From Pannonibacter sp. XCT-53 (lineage in GTDB: Bacteria > Pseudomonadota > Alphaproteobacteria > Rhizobiales > Stappiaceae): 64,000 nt of DNA. The notes under the pieces were generated by a model that saw only the letters and a list, made by a program, of their open reading frames with translations, did no database searches and had not been told where the DNA came from. Below are positions 26,438 to 35,676 of the stretch, piece by piece. The stretch is from assembly GCF_009915765.1 (NCBI RefSeq), contig NZ_JAABLQ010000001.1, positions 2,294,001 to 2,358,000 on the forward strand. The letters are read 5' to 3'. The position numbers and the translations under genes were made by a program. Position 1 is the first letter of the stretch, and every line of letters begins with the position of its first letter.

Positions 26438-26962
26438 TCAGCCCTTCCAGTGCAGGGCATAGACGAGGGTGAAGAGGCGCCGGGCAGTCTGGAGATCAAG
26501 CTCGATCTTGCCTTCCAGACGTTCCATGAGAATGGTCGACCCTTCGTTGTGCACACCGCGCCGGCCCATGTCGATGGCCTCGATCTGGCTCGGCGTGGCG
26601 TGGCGGATGGCCTGGTAGTAGCTCTCGCAGATCATGTCGTAGTCACGCACGATCTTGCGCAGCGGCGTCAGCGACAGGACATGGGTCGCCACCGCCCTGC
26701 CCGTCTCGCTGCTGATCTCGAACACCAGCTTCTTCTCGATCACGGACAGGCGCAGGATGTAGCGACCGGGCCCCTGCCCGACCGGGTGAAAGGTGTTCTC
26801 CTCGATCAGGTCGTAGATGGCCACGGCCCGGTCGTGCTCGATGTCGGGCGTCGAGCGCGAAATGGACGCCTCGTCGAGAATGACATCGATCAGCCGGCTC
26901 TGCAGGTCGCCGCCGCCCGTCGTCTCCGCCGGAGCGGTCGCCTTGTCCTGGCCTTGCGTCAT
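26438..26962 (-). CDS. UPF0262 family protein
   Basis: Conserved alphaproteobacterial protein of unknown function, 174 aa from ATG 26962; a second ATG at 26983 would add seven residues. The conserved core runs from LIDVILDE through [11 protein letters not shown] and [14 protein letters not shown] to [12 protein letters not shown]. No catalytic motif or membrane segment is seen. It is co-directional with hisD (gap of about 60 bases) and the phosphatase. Confidence 0.88.
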   Translation of the reverse strand: MTQGQDKATAPAETTGGGDLQSRLIDVILDEASISRSTPDIEHDRAVAIYDLIEENTFHPVGQGPGRYILRLSVIEKKLVFEISSETGRAVATHVLSLTPLRKIVRDYDMICESYYQAIRHATPSQIEAIDMGRRGVHNEGSTILMERLEGKIELDLQTARRLFTLVYALHWKG

Positions 26963-27025
26963 CGGCCCGCCGTCTGCCCCCATCCGCCCGGAACACTCCC
27001 TGTTGACCGGCCGGACGCGCGCGCC

Positions 27026-28324
27026 TCAGCCGAGATTCAGCCTGATCGAGACGGACCGGGCATGGGCGCCCAGTCCCTCGGCCTCGCCGAGCGCGATCGC
27101 CGCCGGGCCAAGGGCCTTCAGGTTCTGCGCGTTGCACCTAAGGATCGACGTCCGCTTGACAAAGTCAAGCACTGACAGGCCCGACGAGAAGCGGGCGGAG
27201 CGGGCCGTGGGCAGCACGTGGTTGGAGCCGCCGACATAGTCGCCGATGGCCTCCGGCGTGTGGTGCCCCAGGAACACGGCGCCCGCGTTGCGCACACCCT
27301 TCAGCAGGGCCTCCGGATCGGCCACCGCAAGTTCCAGGTGCTCGGGTGCGATGCGGTTGACCAGCGGCAGCGCCTCGTCGAGGCTGCGCACCGTGATCAC
27401 CGCGCCATAGTCGCGCCAGCTTGCGCCGGCCACGTCGCCGCGCGGCAGCGTGCGCAACTGCCGGTCCACGGCCGCTTCCACCGCATCGGCGAGCGTTGCG
27501 TCGGTGGTGATCAGGATCGACTGGGCGGCGGGATCATGCTCGGCCTGGGCCAGCAGGTCTGCCGCCAGCCAGTCGGGATTGTTCTCGCCGTCGGCGACGA
27601 TCAGCACCTCCGACGGGCCGGCGATCATGTCGATGCCCACCGTGCCGAAGACCCGGCGCTTGGCGGCGGCAACGAAGGCATTGCCAGGACCGACGATCTT
27701 GGCGACCGGGGCAATGCTCTCGGTGCCGTAGGCCAGGGCCGCGATCGCCTGCGCGCCGCCGATCCGGTAGATTTCCGTGACGCCCGCCACGCGGGCAGCG
27801 GCCAGCACCAGCGGATTGAGCACGCCATCGGGGCTCGGCACCACCATGGCGATACGCTCGACACCGGCCACCTTCGCCGGCACCGCATTCATCAGCACGG
27901 AGCTCGGATAGCTCGCAAGACCTCCGGGAACATAGAGGCCAACAGCCTCCACCGCCGTCCAGATCGACCCGAGCTCGACGCCAAGGGCATCCGTGTAGCG
28001 GTCATCCTTCGGCATCTGGCGGGCGTGGTGGGCATGGATGCGGTCACGGGCGAGCTTCAGCGCATCCAGCGTTGCGCTGTCGACTGAGGCGATCGCGGCC
28101 TCGATCTCGGCCTCGGTGACGGTCAGTTCCGCGATCGAGACGGCCTGCAGACGGTCAAAGCGGTTGGTGAAGTCGATCACGGCGGCATCGCCGCGCCGGC
28201 GCACATCCTCGATGATGTCGCGGACGATCTGGTCGACGTCCTCCGACACCTCGCGCTTGCCGGCCAGCAGCGCGCGGAAGCGGGTCTCGAAATCCTCGGC
28301 CTCGATGGAAAGACGGATCGGCAC
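27026..28324 (-). CDS. hisD: Histidinol dehydrogenase
   Basis: Catalyses the last two oxidations of histidine biosynthesis, L-histidinol to L-histidine, with NAD and zinc; 432 aa, the normal length. Diagnostic segments are [41 protein letters not shown] and the zinc/catalytic segments QAEHDPAAQ and RIAPEHLEL. It sits apart from the other his genes, in the murA-hisD cluster seen in Rhizobiales. Confidence 0.97.
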   Translation of the reverse strand: MPIRLSIEAEDFETRFRALLAGKREVSEDVDQIVRDIIEDVRRRGDAAVIDFTNRFDRLQAVSIAELTVTEAEIEAAIASVDSATLDALKLARDRIHAHHARQMPKDDRYTDALGVELGSIWTAVEAVGLYVPGGLASYPSSVLMNAVPAKVAGVERIAMVVPSPDGVLNPLVLAAARVAGVTEIYRIGGAQAIAALAYGTESIAPVAKIVGPGNAFVAAAKRRVFGTVGIDMIAGPSEVLIVADGENNPDWLAADLLAQAEHDPAAQSILITTDATLADAVEAAVDRQLRTLPRGDVAGASWRDYGAVITVRSLDEALPLVNRIAPEHLELAVADPEALLKGVRNAGAVFLGHHTPEAIGDYVGGSNHVLPTARSARFSSGLSVLDFVKRTSILRCNAQNLKALGPAAIALGEAEGLGAHARSVSIRLNLG

Positions 28325-28396
28325 GGCTCATCTCCTCAGCGCCGGCCAGGCGATCGCGGCCGGCTGCCCCATGGGGCGCATTCAGTCACGGATGGG

Positions 28397-28858
28397 TCAG
28401 TCGAGCGGATGCTCGGGCCGGTTGGCCGTGCTCCAGGCAGCGCCCAGATCGGCGAGCTGGGCCTCGATGCACTCCACATGGAGGGCAATCGTGCCGCCGC
28501 CGGAGAAGGTCAGCAGCACTTCTCCGTCCGGCCCCGCCTCCTCCCCCTCGGCCCTTCCGGGCTCCGGGCGGAAGCTGACCGCAAGCAGGGACAGCACCGC
28601 ATCCTTCGCCGTCTGACGGATCCCGGCTGACTTCATGGCGCGGACGCGGGAAAAGGCAAGGGCCGCGCGGCGCCGTTCATGCGTTCCGCTCTTCGGATCC
28701 TTGGGCTTGTCCCAGACGAAGCGGTTCATGACAAAGACCGCCTTGCCCTCCTGGGGCAGATAGCGGATGTCCCCGACCAGCAGCACGGCGTCCTGCACAT
28801 GGGCGGAGACGATGGCGAGGTCTTCCTGGTCGAGAGCGGCAAGTTTCACGCGGTCCAT
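28397..28858 (-). CDS. DUF2948 family protein
   Basis: Small conserved alphaproteobacterial protein, 153 aa from ATG 28858; the frame is open to 28885. It has the family core VKLAALDQEDLAIVSAHVQDA, YLPQEGKAVFVMNRFVWD and ALHVECIEAQLADLGAAW. Function is unknown. It lies between murA and hisD in the same orientation, its standard context. Confidence 0.88.
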   Translation of the reverse strand: MDRVKLAALDQEDLAIVSAHVQDAVLLVGDIRYLPQEGKAVFVMNRFVWDKPKDPKSGTHERRRAALAFSRVRAMKSAGIRQTAKDAVLSLLAVSFRPEPGRAEGEEAGPDGEVLLTFSGGGTIALHVECIEAQLADLGAAWSTANRPEHPLD

Positions 28859-29026
28859 CGGTCGTCGCTCGGTCCCTGCGGCCATCGGCCGGCCGGGAGG
28901 CGGCCAGCCGGATCAACGGCAGCCCGCCGCCCCGGCTCGCACCGGGCACGACGGACCTCGAGCCGATTGCCTAACCGCTCCGGCCCGATTTGACAATTCC
29001 CATCCGGCCGATGCGGCGCGCGGGGC

Positions 29027-30316
29027 TCAGTTCGAGATGCGCTCGATCACCGCGCCGCAGCGGCCAAGCTTCTCTTCCAGCCGCTCGAAGCCACGGTCGA
29101 GATGGTAGACGCGGCTGACGTTGGTCTCGCCTTCGGCGGCAAGGCCGGCAATCACCAGCGACACCGACGCGCGCAGGTCCGTTGCCATCACCGGGGCGCC
29201 GCGCAGGGTGCTGACCCCGTCGACGATGGCGGTGTGGCCGTCGATGCGGATGCGGGCACCGAGACGGGCCAGCTCCTGGACATGCATGAAGCGATTCTCG
29301 AAAATGGTTTCGGTGATGCGGCTCTGGCCGCCGGCGCGGGTCATCAGGGCCATGAACTGCGCCTGCAGGTCGGTCGGGAACCCGGGGAACGGCTCGGTCG
29401 TGATGTCGACCGGAGCGATGCCGTTGCCATTGCGGTAGACGCGCAGGCCACCGTCCACCTGCGTGATGTCGGCACCGGTCTGGCGCAGCACGTCCAGCGC
29501 GGTTTCGAGCAGGTCGGCGCGGGCATTCTCCAGCACCACGTCGCCGCCGGTCATGGCCACCGCCATGGCATAGGTGCCGGCCTCGATGCGGTCCGGGATC
29601 ACCGCGTGGCGATGGCCGTGCAGCCGGTCCACGCCCTGGATGCGGATCACCGGCGTGCCGGCGCCCTCGATCTTTGCGCCCATGCCGATCAGGCAGTTGG
29701 CGAGGTCGACCACCTCCGGCTCGCGCGCGGCGTTGACCAGCTCGGTCTCGCCCCTCGCCAGCGTCGCCGCCATCATCAGCGTATGGGTGGCACCGACCGA
29801 GACCTTCGGGAACTCGATCCGGGCACCGACGAGGCCCTGCGGCGCCTTGACGACCACGTAGCCGGCCTCGATGTCGATCTGGGCTCCGAGCTTGCTCAGG
29901 CCCTCGATGAAGAAGTCCACCGGCCGGGTGCCGATGGCGCAGCCGCCCGGCAGCGAGACGCGGGCGCGGCGCTCGCGCGCCACCAGCGGCCCGATGACCC
30001 AGAAGCTCGCGCGCATCTTTGAGACGAGCTCGTAGGGGGCGGTCGTGTCGACGATGGTGCGGGCCGTCAGGTGCAGGGTCTGGCCCTTGAGGTCATCCTG
30101 GCCGACGCGCTTACCGTCGACGGAATAGTCGACGCCATGGTTCGACAGGATGTGGGTGAGCTGGGCCACGTCGCGCAGGCGCGGCACATTGCCGAGCGTC
30201 AGGGTCTCGTCGCTGAGCAGCGAGGCGATCATCAGCGGCAGGGCCGCGTTCTTGGCACCGGAAATCGGAATGACGCCGTTCAGTCTTGCACCGCCGACGA
30301 TCTTGATGCTGTCCAT
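29027..30316 (-). CDS. murA: UDP-N-acetylglucosamine 1-carboxyvinyltransferase
   Basis: Commits UDP-GlcNAc to peptidoglycan synthesis by transferring enolpyruvate; 429 aa. The N-terminal [15 protein letters not shown] carries the catalytic Lys-Asn pair, and the fosfomycin-sensitive Cys is in [20 protein letters not shown] typical C-terminal [20 protein letters not shown] follows. It is the first gene of the murA-DUF2948-hisD-UPF0262 block. Confidence 0.97.
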   Translation of the reverse strand: MDSIKIVGGARLNGVIPISGAKNAALPLMIASLLSDETLTLGNVPRLRDVAQLTHILSNHGVDYSVDGKRVGQDDLKGQTLHLTARTIVDTTAPYELVSKMRASFWVIGPLVARERRARVSLPGGCAIGTRPVDFFIEGLSKLGAQIDIEAGYVVVKAPQGLVGARIEFPKVSVGATHTLMMAATLARGETELVNAAREPEVVDLANCLIGMGAKIEGAGTPVIRIQGVDRLHGHRHAVIPDRIEAGTYAMAVAMTGGDVVLENARADLLETALDVLRQTGADITQVDGGLRVYRNGNGIAPVDITTEPFPGFPTDLQAQFMALMTRAGGQSRITETIFENRFMHVQELARLGARIRIDGHTAIVDGVSTLRGAPVMATDLRASVSLVIAGLAAEGETNVSRVYHLDRGFERLEEKLGRCGAVIERISN

Positions 30317-30628
30317 GAAACCACCTGGCTGCGGCCGTCACCGGGCCTGATTTGAATTGCTCTTGCTCTCGTGCGCCGCCTCTACACCCGGAGTTGGGCC
30401 GGCGCAAGGCAGAGATCCTGCGGGCTTCGCCCGGTTTTCCTGCCTCCCGGCCGTTTTCGCGGCCCTTGCCGCCCCGGTGCTTGCCCGGCCTCTTTCCCGA
30501 TCACTCGCCCGATCACTCGCCCGGTCACTTGCAGGGCCTTGCAGGGCTCCAGGACGCCGGCGGCGGCACTTGTCCACAGCTTCGTGCCGGTCGCCGGCTG
30601 ATCCCGCGCGTGCCGCGTCGGCCCGGCA
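30317..30628. other. murA upstream region with 12-bp tandem repeats
   Basis: A 312-base gap without a credible gene. Three tandem copies of a 12-mer (CCCGATCACTCG twice, then CCCGGTCACTTG) occupy 30496-30531. The murA promoter should lie between them and 30317, but no clear -35/-10 is visible. Confidence 0.55.
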
Positions 30629-30865
30629 TCAGCCGGCGGCCGGATCACGCAGGGGCAGCGCCTGTGGGTCCGTCGCCACATCGCCGTCCGGATCCGCAGA
30701 CGGCTGCGGGTCCTGACCGTCGCGGTCGCGGCGCTGCCGGGCGGCCGCCTTGCGGCGTTTCAGGTTCTGCCGGAGCGCTTCGGCCAGCCGCGCCTCCCGG
30801 CTCGACATGTCCGGCCTGGACTGCGCTTTCCCCGCTTGATTGCCCTGATTTCTGCCTTCGCTCAT
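30629..30865 (-). CDS. Small conserved basic protein (hypothetical)
   Basis: 78 aa from ATG 30865 (MSEGRNQGNQAG). The central segment SREARLAEALRQNLKRRKAAARQR is a basic helix of a type I know from small proteins encoded upstream of murA in alphaproteobacteria. The C-terminal third is acidic and Pro-rich. No function is known. The frame extends to 31144, but that part overlaps tRNA-Thr and is not coding. Confidence 0.65.
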   Translation of the reverse strand: MSEGRNQGNQAGKAQSRPDMSSREARLAEALRQNLKRRKAAARQRRDRDGQDPQPSADPDGDVATDPQALPLRDPAAG

Positions 30866-31087
30866 GTTTCCAGAACTAGCGCAAGCCCTGCGGAGGCGCA
30901 AAGGTCTGGCCGCGGCCCTTCGCCGGCTGTCCACAGGCTCGCCGAAAAAAGAGACGGATAAGCGCTTGCCATCCCCGGTCAACTGTGGCACAAGCCCGCT
31001 CGTTCGCAGCGGACATGTCCCACGAACACAACGGGGCGCACGGTGGTGCCTCCCGCCGGCCGGCCCTCCCGGGCAAACGCCGAAGAT

Positions 31088-31162
<75 letters not shown>

Positions 31163-31323
31163 TTTTTCACAGTGTTTTCAATCGCTAGCGTGATCTGACA
31201 TTGCAAGCCGACAGCGTGTAAATGCAGAACAGCGCAGGAACGTGACGCAATTCCGGCACGTTTCTGACACGCGCGTTCGACCGATGTTCCAGGGCTCCAT
31301 CCGCTCGTGCGAGGAGACCCCAC

Positions 31324-31692
31324 ATGGCACTGACACTCAGACAGCAGGTTACCGCGCTCTATGACGTCGCATTCAACCGCGACCCAGATCTTGCCGGCCT
31401 GCAGCACCATCTCGACCTGATCACCTCCGGCCGCCTCGACCTATACGGCCTCGCCGATGCGATGGTGGCCAGCGAGGAGTTTGCCTCCACGACCGGGCGC
31501 GAGGGCAACCCGGTCGTGACGATCCAGCGCTATTACAGCAACGGACTGGAGCGCGGCGGCACGGTCGAGGAGAGCGCGGCATGGTTGGACCTGATCCTCG
31601 GCGGCAGAGCCGACCTCGGCGATGCGCTCGTCGGATTTGCCCTGTCGCCCGAGTACGCCACCCTGGTCGGCTGGCACCACGACGCAGCCTGA
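31324..31692 (+). CDS. DUF4214 domain protein
   Basis: 122 aa with two DUF4214-like helical repeats (ALYDVAFNRDPDLAGLQHHLD and IQRYYSNGLERGGTVEESAAWLD, each ending in SEEF or SPEY). DUF4214 occurs in secreted and S-layer-type proteins and at the ends of some phage tape measures; this phage's tape measure has it too. The start has GAGGAGACC upstream. There is no signal peptide. It is the first gene after tRNA-Thr. Confidence 0.8.
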   Translation: MALTLRQQVTALYDVAFNRDPDLAGLQHHLDLITSGRLDLYGLADAMVASEEFASTTGREGNPVVTIQRYYSNGLERGGTVEESAAWLDLILGGRADLGDALVGFALSPEYATLVGWHHDAA

Positions 31693-31745
31693 GATCAGCC
31701 CCGGCGGCCCCTCACGGCGCCGCCGGGCTCGCCCGGGACGACGCC

Positions 31746-32135
31746 ATGAACACGCGCATCCTCAGAATGTGCCGCCGCGAGCGGCGTGGCCATGCCTGTT
31801 ATCACGTGCCAGCGCTCGGGCAGTTGCAGCCCGTTCTGTTCGCATGGGATCGCGGCCGCCTCACATTCCGCGCCGAGGACGTGGTCGAGCGCGACGGCAC
31901 ACTGGTTTCGTGCATCTCGAGACACTCACTCCCACGTGACAAAACCGAGGCCAAGGCCCTGTTCGCCGCACTCGAGAAGCACCGCCGCGAGGGCACGGAG
32001 ACACCCGCCGCGCGGTCATGGCGCGAGTACCAGGAGCAGCGGCAGACCCCACCACCAACCTCGCCGACACCCGCGCCGTCCGGGCTGGACAGGCTCAAAT
32101 TCGACCTGTTCGGCAACCCGATCGGACGGGCTTGA
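31746..32135 (+). CDS. Hypothetical protein (prophage accessory)
   Basis: 129 aa from ATG 31746. I do not recognise a family. The N-terminal half is mixed alpha/beta (FAWDRGRLTFRAEDVVERDG), followed by a helical segment and a Pro-rich linker (PPPTSPTPAPSG). It ends in DRLKFDLFGNPIGR, similar in style to the DLFGNPVEV start of the terminase small subunit. It is co-directional with the DUF4214 gene, 53 bases downstream. Confidence 0.6.
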   Translation: MNTRILRMCRRERRGHACYHVPALGQLQPVLFAWDRGRLTFRAEDVVERDGTLVSCISRHSLPRDKTEAKALFAALEKHRREGTETPAARSWREYQEQRQTPPPTSPTPAPSGLDRLKFDLFGNPIGRA

Positions 32136-32192
32136 CGCGACCCGGCTGGCTATCGAGAATGAGAACATTGATAGAACAACGGTCCGCACCAC

Positions 32193-32423
32193 ATGCCGCA
32201 TCCTGTGCTACCAGAAATCCTGCCATTCACGGTCGAGGCATGTGACGAGACCGGGCGGGTCGTCGAAGTCATTGCACGCTGCTGTAACCTGACAACCGCC
32301 CTGGGAGCGTTTGAGGCTGCAAAACCATGCCGGCAGAGTGTTGAGTTGAGGGTCAGGGACCGCGCCAGGATCATCACAAAACGTCCAGCACTGGACCCGC
32401 TCGGCCGGCTAGACGATGTTTGA
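32193..32423 (+). CDS. Small hypothetical protein
   Basis: 76 aa, with a pattern of short strands (LPFTVEACDETGRVVEVIARC) and a helix (LTTALGAFEAAKP). There is no clear ribosome binding site, so the start is uncertain. No family is recognised. Confidence 0.4.
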   Translation: MPHPVLPEILPFTVEACDETGRVVEVIARCCNLTTALGAFEAAKPCRQSVELRVRDRARIITKRPALDPLGRLDDV

Positions 32424-32727
32424 GCGCGGATTGATTGGCCCGACAACCAGAAGCAAAACCGACCCGCCATTTGACGGATGACGCCAGCGTTCGCGCGTAA
32501 GCCGCTGGCGAATCAAGGCCAATCACGCAGGGAACACCCGATTCCCTCTTTTCCACCACACTCCCTGATTTCCACAGCCACCACAATATTTAGCCAAACG
32601 CCACCCAGAGCACACAACGGCTAGACCAGTGTAGCTTGACGAAAGCGAAACCATATCCCTAATCTGTGCATGTTCCGGTTGCAACAAGCGGCCGGACGAC
32701 ATGCGGGCAGAGCCCAGAAAGGTAAAC
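32424..32727. other. AT-richer gene-free stretch with inverted repeat and promoter
   Basis: About 300 bases with no credible reading frame, lower in GC than its surroundings. An inverted repeat CGCCAGCG/CGCTGGCG (32482-32510, 13-base loop) may terminate the preceding genes. A promoter-like TTGACG, 18 bases, TAATCT (32636-32665) precedes the small gene at 32728. Confidence 0.45.
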
Positions 32728-32868
32728 ATGGGAAATGACAAGATCGGCCGCAGCGCCGTAACGGGACGCTTTGTGCCGGTGAAGACGGCACAGAGCTATC
32801 CCGCAACGCACGTCGTCGAGACGACGAAGCGGACGCCGGTCAAGCCGACGTCAAAGAAGAAGGGCTAA
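32728..32868 (+). CDS. Small basic conserved protein, 46 aa
   Basis: A short gene preceded by AAAGG at a good distance. The product begins MGNDKIGRSAVTGRFVPVKT and ends in a Lys tail (KKKG). The motif SAVTGRFV followed by P-A-T-x-V-x-E resembles a family of tiny conserved proteins found on plasmids, prophages and chromosomes, whose function I cannot name. An in-frame ATG at 32701 is possible. Confidence 0.65.
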   Translation: MGNDKIGRSAVTGRFVPVKTAQSYPATHVVETTKRTPVKPTSKKKG

Positions 32869-33035
32869 GCGCTCTTCCTCTGACCCGGCGAACGCAGCGA
32901 CCAAACCAGTTTGCCGGGTCAACCCTGATCAGAACAGCTCCGTTATGAGCTCCACAAGGCCCCCATACCAAGCCGAAGAAGCGCGGCAGTGTCAAGGTCG
33001 GGTCCGGGCTCATTCAACGATAAGGACCAACACAC

Positions 33036-33422
33036 ATGGAATTTTTTGTGACCCTCACCGGCATCACCGGCACTGAATACCGCTTTACCGTGCATGAGAT
33101 CGGGACCGAGTTTCTCAACGTCGCGGGCGTCTATGCATTCTGCGCAAAGGCCCCGGCTCGCGGCCTCATGGACGAGCTCTTCCCGCGCTATGTGCCGCTC
33201 TACGTCGGCGAAAGCATGGACCTTGGGCACCGGCTCCATACGAATCTGAACAACCACCATCGCCTGACGGATGCAAAGGCGCGCGGCGCGACCCATGTCG
33301 CCGTCATGCACACGGCCACGGTTGACCAGCGCATGCGGGTCGAGCGTGACCTGATCGCCGCCTATAACCCGCCGTGCAACCGCGAGACGGTCAACCCGCG
33401 CTCCCTGTTTGGTCCGTACTAA
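33036..33422 (+). CDS. GIY-YIG nuclease-fold protein
   Basis: 128 aa. The order VAGVYAFC (GIY), PLYVGES (YIG), RLHTNLNNHH, then an ERDLIAAYNPPCN segment carrying the acidic metal ligand fits a small stand-alone GIY-YIG domain. Such phage genes can be homing or defence nucleases or recombination helpers; no specificity domain is attached. A ribosome binding site AAGGA lies upstream. Confidence 0.75.
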   Translation: MEFFVTLTGITGTEYRFTVHEIGTEFLNVAGVYAFCAKAPARGLMDELFPRYVPLYVGESMDLGHRLHTNLNNHHRLTDAKARGATHVAVMHTATVDQRMRVERDLIAAYNPPCNRETVNPRSLFGPY

Positions 33423-33503
33423 ACCGGCAACGAGCTGGCCGGCCTCCGGCCAGCTCACCCCGGCGCCATTCCACAGCATCACAAACCTTACCGGCAGCCC
33501 GAC

Positions 33504-33590
33504 AACCCCCTTTACAACGCGGGATTTCCGCACTATCTTCCAATTATGGCGAGGCGATAAGGCCTAGGCCGATGTCAGAGGAGACAGAAC
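33504..33590 (+). promoter_or_regulatory. Promoter/operator/leader module, copy 1
   Basis: TTTACA (33511-33516), a 17-base spacer, then TATCTT (33534-33539) form a sigma70-type promoter. Inside the spacer GCGGGATTTCCGC (33519-33531) is a quasi-palindrome, a likely operator. The following leader up to AGAGGAGAC is nearly identical to the module at 34862-34946, so both genes are likely controlled together. Confidence 0.7.
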
Positions 33591-33845
33591 ATGAGCATCA
33601 AGATCACCCGCGCCGCAAAGCTCTCCAGGATCGGCGACACGCCGCGCAGCTTCGCTGCCATGGCTCAGTACCTACCCGACAGCGTCATCAAGTCCCTGAC
33701 CAGCGCCCAGCTGGCCGAGATGATCGACGCGCTCTGGACCTGCGCAGGCGACGCCAAGGCGATTGCCGCCGGCGAGGCCATCGAGGCCGGCTGCGTCTGG
33801 GACGCCAAGCGCAACATGTCCCGCGACCTGGCCCCGCTGGCCTGA
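33591..33845 (+). CDS. Hypothetical protein under the duplicated promoter
   Basis: 84 aa, helical (SLTSAQLAEMIDALWTCAGDAKAIAAGEAI), starting seven bases after GGAG in the conserved leader. No family is recognised and there are no membrane segments. Sharing its promoter/operator module with the gene at 34947 suggests a common regulon, perhaps genes expressed in the lysogen. Confidence 0.65.
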   Translation: MSIKITRAAKLSRIGDTPRSFAAMAQYLPDSVIKSLTSAQLAEMIDALWTCAGDAKAIAAGEAIEAGCVWDAKRNMSRDLAPLA

Positions 33846-33905
33846 CCGACCCGGCGCCCGCCGGATAGGCGGCTCGCCATCCCGGCGATCTTGAGAGGAA
33901 ATTCC

Positions 33906-34256
33906 ATGACCGAGTATTACAACACCCTGATCGAAGCCGTCCGTGCTGCATTTCTGCTGGCGCAGAAGGACATTGACGCCATGAACATCGACGCCGCCAA
34001 CCACCTCATGGCACAGCGTCGCGTCCACGCGGACGGCAGCGTTGCCTGGGCGGTCCGGTTCTCCGACAGCTTCGATACGGACGGCCTGACGCACATGTTT
34101 GAGGGCCTGCAGGATTGCAGCGGCACCGCCGAGGACGTCGCTGCCATCATCGAACGCCACTGGGACGAGACCTGGGACGAGATCCGGGGCGAACATGGTG
34201 CGGGCGGTGATTTCCGCGTGAGTTCGACCGACTACGTGACTCGCTCCGAATCCTGA
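33906..34256 (+). CDS. Hypothetical protein (prophage accessory)
   Basis: 116 aa from ATG 33906 with GAGAGGAAA upstream; an upstream ATG at 33891 overlaps that ribosome binding site. Acidic, with alpha/beta predicted segments (WAVRFSDSFDTDGLTHMFEGL, AIIERHWDETWDEI). It lies 60 bases after the 84-aa gene and is followed at once by a terminator hairpin, so the two probably form one unit. Confidence 0.65.
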   Translation: MTEYYNTLIEAVRAAFLLAQKDIDAMNIDAANHLMAQRRVHADGSVAWAVRFSDSFDTDGLTHMFEGLQDCSGTAEDVAAIIERHWDETWDEIRGEHGAGGDFRVSSTDYVTRSES

Positions 34257-34263
34257 CAACAAA

Positions 34264-34291
34264 ACAGCCCGCTCGTTTCCGGGCGGGCTGT
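34264..34291 (+). terminator. Terminator after the 33906 gene
   Basis: ACAGCCCGC (34264-34272) pairs perfectly with GCGGGCTGT (34283-34291) around a ten-base loop, eight bases after the stop. The sequence CTCTATG follows; the T-run is weak. Confidence 0.65.
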
Positions 34292-34436
34292 CTCTATGAA
34301 CCTGCAAATGCAGTGCCACAGCTCAGAGAATGTTTCGATCCAGCGCGGCAGGCAGGACCACCGCGACACCGCCAGCCCCATGCGCTGACTCCTCAACCAT
34401 ACGATGCACCTCAGGCCCCGTCAACACGTGAGCAAC

Positions 34437-34826
34437 ATGACCCCGCAACACTACCTGACCCAGGCGCTGATCATCCGCGCCATCGCCCGCGACGACCCGG
34501 AGCGACCCCTCATCGGAGCGCCCCTGCTGGCCCTGCGCCGGCAGGTCGCCGCCGGCGAACACGCCGAGCACCCGGCAGCCCTGACCGCCGAGGCGGTCCG
34601 GCAGGAGATCATGCGCCTCGGCATCGGCGACATGCCCCCGGCCACCGACCTGGTCGCCACACTGCTCGAGACGCTGTCGCAGCGCCTCGGCGGCAACGGC
34701 TACAAATCCGCCTGGGAGGCCATCGGCATCAAACCCACCCGTGGCCGGGACCTGCTCGCCCGCTCCGCCAATGCCGTCGACTGGCCGATCTGGAAAACAC
34801 TCCGCGATGCCGCGCTGGCGGATTGA
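34437..34826 (+). CDS. Hypothetical protein (prophage accessory)
   Basis: 129 aa from ATG 34437; in-frame GTG 34428 and ATG 34404 are alternatives and none has a strong ribosome binding site. Mostly helical, with a C-terminal segment SAWEAIGIKPTRGRDLLARS and VDWPIWKTLRDAAL. That end looks like a conserved small module in phage-associated proteins, but I cannot name it. Confidence 0.55.
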   Translation: MTPQHYLTQALIIRAIARDDPERPLIGAPLLALRRQVAAGEHAEHPAALTAEAVRQEIMRLGIGDMPPATDLVATLLETLSQRLGGNGYKSAWEAIGIKPTRGRDLLARSANAVDWPIWKTLRDAALAD

Positions 34827-34861
34827 GCATCGCGGGCGAAAAACTTCCGCATCCACAAATC

Positions 34862-34946
34862 GCCCCTTTACAATGCGGGATTTCCGCTCTATATTCTGAC
34901 CATGGCAAGGCGATGACGCCTGGGCCGAATGTCAGAGGAGACGAAA
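34862..34946 (+). promoter_or_regulatory. Promoter/operator/leader module, copy 2
   Basis: TTTACA (34867-34872), 17 bases, TATATT (34890-34895), with the same quasi-palindrome GCGGGATTTCCGC (34875-34887) in the spacer as copy 1 and the same ~50-base leader ending TCAGAGGAGAC. The second gene is the TTG-started one at 34947. Confidence 0.72.
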
Positions 34947-35576
34947 TTGACCAACGAAACCGCGTTCCGCTTCGCAGATCATCTCAGCACCCTGTGCGCC
35001 GCGCTCGGCGACGGCTGGGGCTGGACGATTGATGCCGAAATCCCGCACTACGGGCAGGTTAACAGCCCCGACGGGATTGTGTTCACCGCTGTCCATGACG
35101 CCGACAAGCGCTCCGTCGACCTCTATCTGACGCCCCCGGCTGATCACGGCCGCCCCATGTCGGTGGCCGACTGGCTGGGCGAGAACACGTTCGGCGCGTC
35201 GATTGCGCCGTCCTGGCCGGAGTCCTCGACGGCAGATCTGGCGGCAAGCCTCGTCGAGGCGGCGCTCGGCGCGTGCCGCGACTGCATGCAGCAGATCAAC
35301 GAGCGCCAGTCCTACGTCGAGGCCGAGCGCGGCGCTGTCAACGCCATTGGCGCCGACCTCGCCGCTCTCGGATTTCTGCGGCGCGGGAACACCTATGGCG
35401 CGGGATCGTGCTGGACCCTCACATCGGGGCAGCACAAATCCGGGAACCGTGCTCACGCGGAGGTCCATTTTGAAATGTTCAGCAACCGGGCAACGGCTGA
35501 CATCACGATCCCGCGCCACCTCGTCCCGGAACTCTGCAATTTCCTCGCCGGCCTCATGGCCCGGAATGCCGGCTAA
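34947..35576 (+). CDS. Hypothetical protein under the duplicated promoter
   Basis: 209 aa. I place the start at TTG 34947, six bases after GGAG of the shared leader. The in-frame ATG at 34929 is part of the leader motif ATGTCAGAGGAGAC that in copy 1 is not used as a start. The sequence is mixed alpha/beta with a Trp-rich N-terminus (GDGWGWTIDAEIPHYGQ) and a C-terminal HLVPELCNFLAGLM helix. No family is recognised. It is convergent with the phage late operon. Confidence 0.65.
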   Translation: MTNETAFRFADHLSTLCAALGDGWGWTIDAEIPHYGQVNSPDGIVFTAVHDADKRSVDLYLTPPADHGRPMSVADWLGENTFGASIAPSWPESSTADLAASLVEAALGACRDCMQQINERQSYVEAERGAVNAIGADLAALGFLRRGNTYGAGSCWTLTSGQHKSGNRAHAEVHFEMFSNRATADITIPRHLVPELCNFLAGLMARNAG

Positions 35577-35583
35577 CCAAGCG

Positions 35584-35614
35584 AAAAAAGCCCTCCTCTC
35601 ACAGGGGGGGGGCT
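35584..35614 (-). terminator. Intrinsic terminator of the phage late operon
   Basis: On the minus strand AGCCCCCC and GGAGGGCT pair (35614-35607 with 35596-35589, one G-T wobble) around a ten-base loop and are followed by six T before CGC. It lies about 270 bases past the last lysis gene. The CRISPR-like repeats lie between the two, so they would be transcribed as a 3' UTR. Confidence 0.75.
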
Positions 35615-35676
35615 ACAAACCCGCTGCGCTCGCCTGCGGCCGTCAGGCCGAGAACACTCAGACCTGACGGCGCCAG

